Source of the DNA: Rhodoglobus sp.
Lineage (GTDB): Bacteria; Actinomycetota; Actinomycetes; Actinomycetales; Microbacteriaceae
Assembly (NCBI GenBank): GCA_025463605.1
Contig: JAODAV010000031.1
Coordinates: 1 to 64,000 of the forward strand
Reading direction: 5' to 3'
Length of the DNA: 64,000 nucleotides
Under the pieces are notes generated by a model that did not search any database, had not been told where the DNA came from, and saw only the letters and a program-made list of their open reading frames with translations. A program made the position numbers and the translations under genes. Within the stretch, counting starts at the first letter, position 1; each line of letters begins with the position of its first letter. Shown here piece after piece: positions 16,913 through 25,472 of the stretch.

Positions 16913-17941
16913 TCAGAGGGTGATAACGCCGTGGCGCCAGGACGAGCGGATGGCGTCCATGAGTTCGGCGTTGCCGATGGAGTCCTCCAGCGTGATCAGC
17001 GGCTCGCCGCCGTCGAGCAGCACCCGCGAGATGCTGGCGACCTCGAGTTCGAACTGGTCCTCGAAGGGGAGCCTCTCCACTGCCATGTTGCCCGGTTGGT
17101 CGAGCCTCTGGATGATGACATCGCCCCAGTCGCTGCTCGTGCGGAAGGCGTTGGGCAAGCGCAGGCGACCGCGATCGCCGGTCAGGTCGACCACGGCACC
17201 CCCGGGAACGTTCATCGCGCAGTAGAACTGGCCGAGCACCCCGTTGTCGAACAACACCTCACCCGAGAAGCGCATGTCCACGCCGTTGTGCTCGCTCAGC
17301 AGGCGGCTGCTCACCGAGACGGCCCTGCCCCCGGCGTAGGCTCGCAGGCCGCTGATCGTGTACGACCCAATGTCACCGAGCGCCCCGCCCCCGAGGTCCG
17401 CATTCAGGCGGATGTCGCCGGCCGCCGCCGCCGCGTCGCCGGCGTAGTTCGCCCACAAGTCGTAGGTGTACGCGACCCGCACCAGGCGCAGTGGCCCCAG
17501 TTCTTCGCGCGCGAGTTGCTGCACGCGGGCGACTCGCGGGTGATACCGCCACATGAAGCCCTCGATGAGGAGGCGGTCTGCGGCGACCGCGGCGTCTGCC
17601 ATGGCCCGGACATCGTCGGCGGAGAGCGCCATGGGCTTCTCGCACAGCACGTGCTTGCCCGCTTCGAGCGCCTTGATCGTCCATTCGCGGTGGAGGGAGT
17701 TGGGGAGCGGGTTGTAGACGATGTCGACCGCCGGATCGGCGAGCAGATCCTCATAGCTGCCGTGGGCGTTCTCCGCGCCGAGGAGGTCGGCCTGCCGTCG
17801 GGCGGCAGCCAGGTCGCGGCTCGAAGTGGCGACGAGCACGTTGCGGGGATCGGACTCGATCGCGGGCGCCAGACCCGTCTCGGTGATCCTCGCGGACCCG
17901 AGGATGCCCCATCGAATCTGTTCGCCGGGTACCTGAAACAA
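16913..17941 (-). CDS. Gfo/Idh/MocA family oxidoreductase
   Basis: A 342-residue NAD(P)-dependent sugar or cyclitol dehydrogenase. The Rossmann part starts RWGILGSARITETGLAPAI at residues 10-28, and the family motif CEKPMALSADDVRAM contains the conserved Lys of EKP. The C-terminal substrate domain includes GGGALGDIGSYTISGLR. First gene of the minus-strand operon, with a candidate GntR site 58 bases upstream of its start. It would oxidise the imported sugar-like compound or a derivative. Confidence 0.9.
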   Translation of the reverse strand: MFQVPGEQIRWGILGSARITETGLAPAIESDPRNVLVATSSRDLAAARRQADLLGAENAHGSYEDLLADPAVDIVYNPLPNSLHREWTIKALEAGKHVLCEKPMALSADDVRAMADAAVAADRLLIEGFMWRYHPRVARVQQLAREELGPLRLVRVAYTYDLWANYAGDAAAAAGDIRLNADLGGGALGDIGSYTISGLRAYAGGRAVSVSSRLLSEHNGVDMRFSGEVLFDNGVLGQFYCAMNVPGGAVVDLTGDRGRLRLPNAFRTSSDWGDVIIQRLDQPGNMAVERLPFEDQFELEVASISRVLLDGGEPLITLEDSIGNAELMDAIRSSWRHGVITL

Positions 17942-17994
17942 CGGAGCCTCCTTGCTCTGTACGTGCGTGGCTCAGCGGGCGCCGGGTCGAAAAC

Positions 17995-18014
17995 AAGTAT
18001 AGACATATAGTCCA
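17995..18014 (-). promoter_or_regulatory. candidate GntR operator, copy 5
   Basis: The core ATAGACATATAGT (17999-18011) lies in the 152-bp divergent promoter region between the Gfo/Idh operon and the AroE-like gene and could control both. Confidence 0.5.
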
Positions 18015-18093
18015 CAGTCGCCTAGCGTGAATCAGGCGCTGCGCGGTTGCAGCCCCGCCGACACCGGCTCATCTACGACACAAGGGATCTCGC

Positions 18094-18906
18094 ATGCCGA
18101 TCACCGGCCTCACCAGGGTCCTCGCCGTGATCGGCGATCCTATCGACGGGGCTCGAGCCCCCGAAGCGCTCGGCGCGGTCATGGCCGACCTGGACCTCGA
18201 TGTCGTCGTCATCCCGGTCGGGATCGGCTCGGATGGGCTGGCCGGATTCGTCAAGGCTGCGCGCTCGTGGCGCAACCTCGACGGGATCCTCGTCACGATG
18301 CCCCACAAGGCGGCGATGTGCGAGCTCGTCGACCACTTGAGCGCGCAGGCGCGTCTCACCGGCGCGGTGAACCTCGTCCGCAGGGCATCCGACGGCGAAT
18401 TATGGGGCGACCAGGTCGACGGCGAGGGTTTCGTGAACAGCCTCACCTCGCGGGGGTTCACGCTGGAAGGGATGCACGTCGTGATGCTGGGCTCCGGGGG
18501 AGTGGCCCGCTCGATCGCCTTCTCCCTCGCGGCGGAGGGTATCGCCTCGCTCACAATCGTCAACCGGTCCCGCGAACGGGCGCTCGCGCTCGTGGACGAC
18601 CTCGACGCGTCCTTCCCCGCCCTGAAGTCGAGCGTCGGCGACGAGTCGGCCGTCGCGACCGCCGACCTTCTCGTCAATGCGACGAGTGTGGGCTCCGTCG
18701 TGCAACCGGGCAAGCCGCTCAACGACCTGACCCTCATCCGCCCCGGCATGATCGTCGCTGACGTGATCGCGAAGCCCATCGAGACGGCACTGCTGCTCGC
18801 CGCGGCCGATCGCGGGGCGACCACCCACGGTGGCGACCTCATGCAGAAGTCCCAGTTCCGGTCGATCGTCGAGGTCTCGCAGGGCAGGCCCGGCGAACGC
18901 GAATGA
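18094..18906 (+). CDS. shikimate/quinate dehydrogenase-like (AroE superfamily) protein
   Basis: A 270-residue protein with the two-domain AroE fold. The catalytic pair is kept: Lys72 in VTMPHKAAM and Asp109 in GDQVDGEGF; the nucleotide loop is GSGGVARS. The substrate-binding SxSP motif of true AroE is replaced by GARAP (residues 19-23), and the NTD motif by QVD. It is therefore unlikely to be the biosynthetic enzyme and more likely a catabolic dehydrogenase of a cyclic or linear hydroxy acid. Divergent from the Gfo/Idh operon across a candidate GntR site. Confidence 0.82.
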   Translation: MPITGLTRVLAVIGDPIDGARAPEALGAVMADLDLDVVVIPVGIGSDGLAGFVKAARSWRNLDGILVTMPHKAAMCELVDHLSAQARLTGAVNLVRRASDGELWGDQVDGEGFVNSLTSRGFTLEGMHVVMLGSGGVARSIAFSLAAEGIASLTIVNRSRERALALVDDLDASFPALKSSVGDESAVATADLLVNATSVGSVVQPGKPLNDLTLIRPGMIVADVIAKPIETALLLAAADRGATTHGGDLMQKSQFRSIVEVSQGRPGERE

Positions 18907-18935
18907 CGACCCCACCAATGATCGGAGAAAATCCC

Positions 18936-19742
18936 ATGCAGAAACCAGTTGCCGTCGTCACAGGTGCCGCGAGCGGGATCGGTCTCGCGCTGAGCCGCGC
19001 CCTCGTGGACGCGGGATACCGGGTCGCCCTGGCGGACGTCCGCGTCGAACCCCTGCGGGCGGCGCGCGACGGCATCCTCAAGGATGCGCCGTCGGCCGAA
19101 CTCCTCGACGTCGTGAGCGATGTGACCTCCGCGGAGTCCGTGGTGGCCCTTGCGGAGACCGTGGTGCGCGAATGGGGCGCGGTGGACCTCGTGATCAACA
19201 ACGCCGGCGTCATCGGCCCGGTGTCGACGACCTGGAGCGGGCCGCTCGAGCAGTGGCATCTGGCGGTGGACATCAACTTCTGGGGTGTGCTGCACGGCAT
19301 GCGTGCCTTCCTGCCCGGCATGATCGAACGAGACTCCGGGCGCCTCGTCAACGTCGCCTCGGTGGCCGCCTGGTCGTCCGCGCCGCAGATGGGCTCATAC
19401 GGGGCGACCAAGCACGCGGTGATGGCGCTCACCGAGTCCGCATACCGGGAACTCGCCGAACTCGGCTCGAAGGTGGCTCTGTCGGTCGTGTGCCCGACCA
19501 CCGTCAGGACGGGCTTGGTCACTCACCTGGAGGGGACCGAGAGCGCCGGTGAGGCGAAGCTGCTGGCGGCGCGCGAGCGCGGACTGCAGCCCGAGGAGGT
19601 CGCGGCACTCGTGCTCGAGGGGATCGCCGCGGGCGACTACCTCATCACCACCGATCGCGCCTGGCTCGTCAATGCGGCGAAGCAGCGGCTCGGTGTCGCC
19701 GAGGGCGGGGAGCCGCCGCTGGACCGGGAGCCACCGCGCTAG
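18936..19742 (+). CDS. SDR family oxidoreductase
   Basis: A 268-residue SDR with VVTGAASGIGLALSRALVDAG, NNAGVIGP and SYGATKHAVMALTESAYREL. The ATG at 18936 is chosen because GGAGAA at 18923-18928 is ideally spaced; an ATG at 18903 overlapping the AroE-like stop (ATGA) would add 11 residues and is a realistic alternative. It forms a two-gene operon with the AroE-like protein and converges on the lacI-type gene, with stops 4 bases apart. Confidence 0.87.
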   Translation: MQKPVAVVTGAASGIGLALSRALVDAGYRVALADVRVEPLRAARDGILKDAPSAELLDVVSDVTSAESVVALAETVVREWGAVDLVINNAGVIGPVSTTWSGPLEQWHLAVDINFWGVLHGMRAFLPGMIERDSGRLVNVASVAAWSSAPQMGSYGATKHAVMALTESAYRELAELGSKVALSVVCPTTVRTGLVTHLEGTESAGEAKLLAARERGLQPEEVAALVLEGIAAGDYLITTDRAWLVNAAKQRLGVAEGGEPPLDREPPR

Positions 19743-19746
19743 CCGA

Positions 19747-20775
19747 TCAGTGCTCCCCGCAGGAGGCGCGAGTGATGAGGTGCGGAGGAGGCACTTCGAC
19801 CGGGTCGCCAGTCCCGCCCAGTTGCAAGAGGAGCCGACTTGCGGCGGTTCGGCCGATGATCATCGAGTCGACGGAGATCGAGGTGACGCTGGGGTTCCAG
19901 TAGGCCGAGTCGGGTAGGTCATCGCATCCGAGTACCCGACATTGTTCGGGCGTGATCCCGGCTTCGCGGAGAGCTCGGAGGAGCCCGTAAGCGATTGAAT
20001 CGCTGTGGCATTGGATTCCCATGGGGACTTGCCCGGTGGCGATCAATTTCACGGCCAACTCGTATGACGCAGCTGGCGTGGGGTCGCAGGGGACCGACCA
20101 CTGCTGCATCATCGTCGCCCCGTGGCTTGTGGCGTAAGCCTCGAAGGCGCGGGCGCGGGCGATCCTCGGCTGGGCTTCTGTCGAACCGCCGAAGTAGGCG
20201 ACCGTGGTGCTGTTATGTCTCCCGATCAGATGCTCCGCTCCCACGCGCGCGACGGCCCCTTCTTCTGGTCCGACGAACTCGAGGTCGGTGGCGCCGATGT
20301 CTCGGTTGAGCATCACGGTGGGTAGACCGCCAAGGTCCGCCCGCAGGGCAGTGACATCCGTACCGAGTGCCGGCAGAAGAAGAAATCCATCTACTCGGTG
20401 TTCGGCCAGAGATCGAAGAACCAGCGCCTGCCGGTCCGCGTCGTCGGCGGTCTCGATGGTGGCCACGAGGTAGCCGCGATCCGACAGCACCTCGTGGGCG
20501 CCGCGGACAGCTTCGGCGATGAAGGGGTTCGCGATGTCCGGGATTACCAAGCCGACGAGGTGGGACTGTCGCATGCGGAGGCTGGCCGCACCTCTGTTGT
20601 ACACATAGCCGAGTCGGCTCGCATGGTCGAGCACGCGCCGCTTCACATCCTCGGCGACACTGGATCTGCCACGCATGACGTTCGAGACGGTCGATCGCGA
20701 GACGCCAGCGGCCGCAGCGATTTCCAGCATGCGGACCTCGCGGTCCGCGCTTGGTGTTCTCGCTGCATTGCTCAT
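19747..20775 (-). CDS. LacI family transcriptional regulator
   Basis: A regulator of about 342 residues: LacI helix-turn-helix (MLEIAAAAGVSRSTVSNVMRG), hinge helix region (GAASLRMRQSHLVGLVIPDIANPF) and a periplasmic-binding-protein-like effector domain ending in RTAASRLLLQLGG. The ATG at 20775 is used; GTG at 20796 or an internal ATG at 20730 are alternatives because no clear ribosome site is present. It is divergent from the sulfatase operon and the likely ligand of the palindrome at 20830-20859. The effector is presumably the sulfated substrate or its desulfated product. Confidence 0.9.
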   Translation of the reverse strand: MSNAARTPSADREVRMLEIAAAAGVSRSTVSNVMRGRSSVAEDVKRRVLDHASRLGYVYNRGAASLRMRQSHLVGLVIPDIANPFIAEAVRGAHEVLSDRGYLVATIETADDADRQALVLRSLAEHRVDGFLLLPALGTDVTALRADLGGLPTVMLNRDIGATDLEFVGPEEGAVARVGAEHLIGRHNSTTVAYFGGSTEAQPRIARARAFEAYATSHGATMMQQWSVPCDPTPAASYELAVKLIATGQVPMGIQCHSDSIAYGLLRALREAGITPEQCRVLGCDDLPDSAYWNPSVTSISVDSMIIGRTAASRLLLQLGGTGDPVEVPPPHLITRASCGEH

Positions 20776-20799
20776 GTTGATCAGGATATGCCCCACGGC

Positions 20800-20828
20800 T
20801 TGACCAGCTAGTCGCGTTCCCTTAGTCT
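20800..20828 (+). promoter_or_regulatory. sulfatase operon promoter
   Basis: TTGACC (20800-20805), a 17-base spacer and TAGTCT (20823-20828) give a credible sigma70-type promoter. The palindromic operator begins two bases after the -10, so a bound repressor would block initiation. Confidence 0.55.
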
Positions 20829-20829
20829 A

Positions 20830-20859
20830 TGGTGGATCGATCCATGGATCGATCCACCA
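20830..20859. promoter_or_regulatory. 30-bp perfect palindrome with two LacI-type half-operators
   Basis: The 30 bases are a perfect inverted repeat. They contain two identical, directly abutting copies of the 12-bp palindrome TGGATCGATCCA (20833-20844 and 20845-20856) flanked by TGG and CCA. A central CG in each copy is typical of LacI-family sites. It lies between the divergent lacI-type and sulfatase genes. Confidence 0.75.
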
Positions 20860-20889
20860 CCCGGTCGATACAATACAAAGGCGTAGAAG

Positions 20890-22374
20890 ATGACACGTGC
20901 CACGCATTCCCGAGACAAGGGTGTTCACCCGAACATCCTCCTGATCGTTTCGGATCAGCACCGTCTCGACTGCGTTGGCCGCAGCGACGACTACCCGGTG
21001 AGTACCCCCAACCTCGACGCTCTCGCGGCCGGCGGCGCATGGTTCAACTCCGCGTACACGCCGATCCCGCTATGCACGCCAGCACGCCAGTCGCTATTGA
21101 CTGGCCGTCGTCCGGAAGCGACGGGCGGCCTGTGGAATTACGATCTCGGCTCGCGCATCCCTGCCCTTGACCCCGCCTCGTACTCCTGGCCGCGTGAGCT
21201 TCACAACATCGGATACCGCAGCCAGTACGTCGGCAAATGGCATGTTCATCCGGACCATGATCCAACGGTCTTCGGATACGACAGCTATGTGCCCCTCGAG
21301 GCCTACGACGCGTGGAGGGCGGAGCGGTACCCCGACTCCCCGATTTCAGCAGACTGGTTCGGCGAGATCGACCCCGTGCCTACGGTCGACAGTCGCACCC
21401 ACTGGTTGGCTGATCAGACCGCCGCATTCATCACCGAGTCCTCCCAGACTGCCGGTCCCTGGCATGCGCGCCTCGACTTCCTCGAACCGCACCTTCCCTG
21501 TCAGCCCACAGAAGAGTTCGCCGCCCGATATCCCGTCGCGTCGATTCCCGAGTGGCGCGATTTCGCGGACCCCCTTGTGAACAAGCCGTACATACAGCGC
21601 CAGCAACTCATCAACTGGGGCGTCGAGAATTACGCATGGGAGGACTGGGCGCCGATCGTCGCACGCTACTACGCGGTAATCGCACAGATGGATGACGCGA
21701 TCGGCTCCGTGCTGCGAGCGATCGAGGCGGCCGGTGTAGCCGACGACACCCTCGTCATCTACACCACCGACCACGGCGACATGGGGGGCTCGCATCGGAT
21801 GATGGACAAGCACTACGTGATGTACGACAACGTGGTGAGGGTTCCCCTGATCATGCGCTGGCCGGCTCGCATCGCGGCCAACTCGGTGGTCGACTCGTTC
21901 GCCTACAACACCCTCGATCTACCTCCCACGATCACTGCTATCACGGGTATTCCTTCCCCGACTGCACCGCACGGTGCGTCGCTGTTCGAGACCACGAGCG
22001 CAGAGCTCTCGCCATCGATCGAGTCTTCATTGCGCGAGCATGTGGTCTCCACCTACAACGGACAGCAGTTCGGACTCTTCACACAGCGCATGATCCGCAC
22101 GCACGCTTGGAAGTACATCTGGAACCTGACCGATGTCGACGAGCTCTACGACCTCGGGTCCGACCCGAACGAGTTCGTCAACAGAATCGCAGACGACGGA
22201 TGCGCCGACTTGCTCGCGAATCTGAGAAGCCGACTGTATGAGCAGTTGATAAAGGATGGTGACTCCATCGTTTCGAACGATTGGATGGCACGCCAACTCG
22301 GCGAGGGCCGCAAGATGGCCACCCGGAACGCACCGTCCGATGACAATCTTCTCGAGGAGATCGGACGTGGCTAG
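20890..22374 (+). CDS. Cys-type (type I) sulfatase
   Basis: A 494-residue arylsulfatase-family hydrolase that removes sulfate esters. The signature LCTPARQSLLTGR holds Cys62, which would be converted to formylglycine. Metal ligands are visible in SDQH (residues 21-24) and TDHGD. No signal peptide is seen, so it should act in the cytoplasm on an imported sulfated sugar. It resembles N-sulfoglucosamine/choline-type sulfatases more than secreted arylsulfatases. The start has AAAGG at 20877-20881. It heads an operon with an ABC importer and the formylglycine-generating enzyme. Confidence 0.93.
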   Translation: MTRATHSRDKGVHPNILLIVSDQHRLDCVGRSDDYPVSTPNLDALAAGGAWFNSAYTPIPLCTPARQSLLTGRRPEATGGLWNYDLGSRIPALDPASYSWPRELHNIGYRSQYVGKWHVHPDHDPTVFGYDSYVPLEAYDAWRAERYPDSPISADWFGEIDPVPTVDSRTHWLADQTAAFITESSQTAGPWHARLDFLEPHLPCQPTEEFAARYPVASIPEWRDFADPLVNKPYIQRQQLINWGVENYAWEDWAPIVARYYAVIAQMDDAIGSVLRAIEAAGVADDTLVIYTTDHGDMGGSHRMMDKHYVMYDNVVRVPLIMRWPARIAANSVVDSFAYNTLDLPPTITAITGIPSPTAPHGASLFETTSAELSPSIESSLREHVVSTYNGQQFGLFTQRMIRTHAWKYIWNLTDVDELYDLGSDPNEFVNRIADDGCADLLANLRSRLYEQLIKDGDSIVSNDWMARQLGEGRKMATRNAPSDDNLLEEIGRG

Positions 22375-23287
22375 GACCTCCGAAGCGGCCCCTGCCGCAC
22401 TCAAGCGCAGACGCATCACATCGATGCCGAGAACCGTGCTGCTTTTCGCGGTACCCGCCCTCGCGCTCTATACATTTGTCCTCCTGGTACCGACCGCACG
22501 AGGCACGGTATTCGCATTCACGAACTGGGACGGGCTTAGCCGCACATTCGACTTCGTCGGATTCAACAATTTCGCCGCAATTTTCGCGAACCCGGACTCG
22601 GTCAAGGCGATCATCAATACCCTGATCATCGCGTTCGTCACGACCTTCATCGCCAACGCAATCGGGCTTGCCCTGGCAGTCGCACTGAACAGCCGAATCA
22701 AGTCGCGTAACGCACTGCGTGTGTTCTTCTTCGCGCCCGCGGTACTTACCCCCGTGGTCACGGCGTACCTCTTCAAGTACATTTTCGCGCCCCTCGGCCC
22801 GTTGAACGGGGTCCTCGACGCTTTCGGGTTGGGCGTGCTCAAACAGGACTGGCTCGGCGACCCGAACTGGGCGCTGATCGCCGTGATGATCGTGATCATC
22901 TGGCAGCAGTCCGGTTACACGATGGTCATCTACCTCGCGGGCCTGCAGGGCATCCCAGCCGAACTGCTCGAGGCGAGTGCAGTCGACGGAGCAGGAGCCG
23001 GTCGACGGTTCTGGTCCATCACCCGCCCCCTGCTCGCTCCCGCTATCACGATCAGCGTGATGCTCACGCTCATCCACGGACTGAAAGTGTTCGCTGAGGT
23101 CTACGTCATGACCGGGGGTGGTCCAGGAAACTCGACGAACTCCCTCTCGACGCTGATCTATAAGAACGCCTTCCAGTTCGGCCTATTCGGGTCGAGCATC
23201 GCGATGGCCCTCATCCTTCTGGTGATGGTCGCGCTCATTTCGGCGATCCAGTACCGCGCGCTTCTCGCTCAAGGGGGACACAAATGA
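22367..23287 (+). CDS. ABC transporter permease, MalF/UgpA type
   Basis: A 306-residue sugar ABC permease with six predicted membrane segments and the EAA motif EASAVDGAGAGRRFW. GTG at 22367 is placed by GAGGAG at 22354-22359 and overlaps the sulfatase gene by 8 bases, showing tight coupling. It pairs with the product of 23284-24105. Confidence 0.92.
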   Translation: MARTSEAAPAALKRRRITSMPRTVLLFAVPALALYTFVLLVPTARGTVFAFTNWDGLSRTFDFVGFNNFAAIFANPDSVKAIINTLIIAFVTTFIANAIGLALAVALNSRIKSRNALRVFFFAPAVLTPVVTAYLFKYIFAPLGPLNGVLDAFGLGVLKQDWLGDPNWALIAVMIVIIWQQSGYTMVIYLAGLQGIPAELLEASAVDGAGAGRRFWSITRPLLAPAITISVMLTLIHGLKVFAEVYVMTGGGPGNSTNSLSTLIYKNAFQFGLFGSSIAMALILLVMVALISAIQYRALLAQGGHK

Positions 23288-24105
23288 CCCGCTACACCTG
23301 GCGCACCGGCATTCTCGAAGTGCTCATGCTCGTTGTGGCGCTTGTCTTCGCCTTCCCCTTCTACATCCTGATCAATCTTGCAATTCGCAAGGAGAACGAC
23401 CAGGGGTCGCCACTGGTGCCCACGTTCGCGCCGACGATTGAGAATTTCGTCAACGCGTGGAACCAGGCAAGTCTCGGCGGCGCGATCGTCAACAGCTTGA
23501 TGGTCTCCGTCCTGAGTGTCGTGGTCATCGTCTTCGTCTCCGCGATGGCCTCCTACCCGTTGGTGCGACTCACCTCCCGCCTCTCCAAGACCGCGTACTG
23601 GGTCATCATGGTGGGTCTCCTACTGCCTTTCCAGGTCGCACTCATACCGCTGTACACCACAATCCGTGACATCGGATTGCTGGGGACAACCTGGTCTCTC
23701 GTGCTGTTCTACGCAGGTCTCCAGGTGCCGTTCTCTGTGTTTCTGTACACCGGGTTCCTCCGAGCCCTGCCCGCGGAGTACGAGGAAGCAGCCTGGGTGG
23801 ATGGTGCAGGCCCGCTGACCACGTTCTGGCGGATCGTATTCCCGATGATGCGCCCGGTCACGGGGACCGTCATCATCCTCAACGCGATCTTTGTCTGGAA
23901 CGACTTCCTCACTCCCCTCCTATACCTGAGCGGGAGCGGCAGTCAGACGATCCCGGTTGCGCTGTTCAGCTTCGTGGGGGAGTACCAGTCGAACTGGCCC
24001 ATCGTTTTCGCCGGATTGATCATCGGCATCGCACCAATCCTGATCGTCTACTTCCTTCTTCAGAAGACCGTAATCCAGGGCTTCTCGGGAGGGTTGAAAG
24101 GCTGA
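23284..24105 (+). CDS. ABC transporter permease, MalG/UgpE type
   Basis: A 273-residue partner permease starting with an ATGA overlap and carrying the EAA loop EEAAWVDGAGPLTTFW. With the upstream permease and the downstream lipoprotein it forms a complete importer apart from the ATPase, which is not encoded here. Context implies uptake of a sulfated saccharide. Confidence 0.92.
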   Translation: MTRYTWRTGILEVLMLVVALVFAFPFYILINLAIRKENDQGSPLVPTFAPTIENFVNAWNQASLGGAIVNSLMVSVLSVVVIVFVSAMASYPLVRLTSRLSKTAYWVIMVGLLLPFQVALIPLYTTIRDIGLLGTTWSLVLFYAGLQVPFSVFLYTGFLRALPAEYEEAAWVDGAGPLTTFWRIVFPMMRPVTGTVIILNAIFVWNDFLTPLLYLSGSGSQTIPVALFSFVGEYQSNWPIVFAGLIIGIAPILIVYFLLQKTVIQGFSGGLKG

Positions 24106-24172
24106 GCGGTCTTCGCCAGTCAGTCCTCATCACCGCAGTAACACCATCTTGATACACAAAGGAGTAGTTCGA

Positions 24173-25459
24173 ATGGAATCAAAGAAAGCGATCGCGGTCA
24201 CCCTTGCCGCCTTGCTTGCTCTCGGCACGGCAGCGTGCTCGAGCCCGGCTCCAACGCCCGCAGAGACGGCAGGTGCCGACGCCCCCCTGTCGGGAACGCT
24301 CGTCATCGGCGCCTACGCCACGGCAAAGCCCGCCCTCGACCCGATCATCGCCCAGTTCGAGGAGGCAAATCCTGGGCTTACGGTGACTGCGACCTACGCC
24401 GACAACCAGCAATACCAGGCAGCCATCCGCACGCAGCTGTCGTCTGGTACCGCACCCGACGTGTTCACGGTCTGGCCGGGCAACGGAAACCCCGGAGCCA
24501 TGGAGGTTCTCGCACCGACCGGCTACCTGCTCGACCTTTCCACGATCGATGGACTCCCGGCGCTGCCGGAGGCTCTCGACAGCGTGACCAAGATCGACGA
24601 CAAGCGGTATGTCTTCCCGATGACCGTCGCTGGGATCGGCGCGGTCTACAACGAGCAGGCCGTGGAGGAAGCCGGCGCGAAGGTGCCGACGACGTGGTCT
24701 GAAGTTCTCGACTTTTGCGAGGCGGCCACGGACGCCGGAAAGGTCGGCTTCTCGCTCGGACTCCAGTCACTGTTCGTGACCCAGCTGATCAACTACTCGC
24801 TGACCTCCACCCTGGTCTACGCAGCGGATCCGGACTTCGAGTCGAAGGTCAAGGACGGCGACGCCACCTTCCTCAAGTCCAAGTGGAAGAAGGCGTTCGA
24901 GATGTACATGGACATGAACGACGCCGGGTGCTTCACTGCGAACCCGAACGGAACCACGAACGACATTGCCCAGGCGGACCTCGCCAGCGGCAAGGCGCTC
25001 GCATCCGTGACGCTCACTACGACCATCTCGCAGATCAAGGCGCTCGCCCCGGCCGGCACCACCTTCGGGATGTTCGCTCTGCCTGCAACGGAGGACCCCG
25101 ACGACACGTGGATGCCCGCTGCGGCGTTTGACGGCTTCGGGCTCAACGCCAAGGCCAAGAACCCTGCTGCTGCTGCGGCGTTCCTGAAGTACATGGCGAG
25201 TCCCGACTCGATGGCGTCCTACGCCACCGTTGCCGGATCGCTCCCGTCGATCGACACCGACAAGTTCACGCTGAACCCCGCACTGGCCATCCTTGACACG
25301 GACTGGAAGGCGGGCAAGACCTATCCGTTCCCCGACCAGCTGTGGCCGAACCCGGTGGTCTCATCCGCTCACAAGGAGGGTGTCCAAAAGGTCTTCGGTG
25401 GGCAGGCATCCATTGACGACATCCTCAACGCGATGGATGTCGCCTACAAGACACAGTAG
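24173..25459 (+). CDS. sugar-type ABC substrate-binding lipoprotein
   Basis: A 428-residue family 1 solute-binding protein. The ATG at 24173 follows GGAG at 24161-24164 with 8-base spacing. The signal ends in lipobox GTAAC with Cys22, and mature residues show the usual two-lobed fold (DVFTVWPGNG, TWMPAAAFDGFGLNAKAKNPAAA). It probably delivers a sulfated sugar to the permeases encoded just upstream. A stem-loop follows, as after the binding-protein gene at 528-1898. Confidence 0.92.
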   Translation: MESKKAIAVTLAALLALGTAACSSPAPTPAETAGADAPLSGTLVIGAYATAKPALDPIIAQFEEANPGLTVTATYADNQQYQAAIRTQLSSGTAPDVFTVWPGNGNPGAMEVLAPTGYLLDLSTIDGLPALPEALDSVTKIDDKRYVFPMTVAGIGAVYNEQAVEEAGAKVPTTWSEVLDFCEAATDAGKVGFSLGLQSLFVTQLINYSLTSTLVYAADPDFESKVKDGDATFLKSKWKKAFEMYMDMNDAGCFTANPNGTTNDIAQADLASGKALASVTLTTTISQIKALAPAGTTFGMFALPATEDPDDTWMPAAAFDGFGLNAKAKNPAAAAAFLKYMASPDSMASYATVAGSLPSIDTDKFTLNPALAILDTDWKAGKTYPFPDQLWPNPVVSSAHKEGVQKVFGGQASIDDILNAMDVAYKTQ

Positions 25460-25472
25460 GAACATGGTTCGA

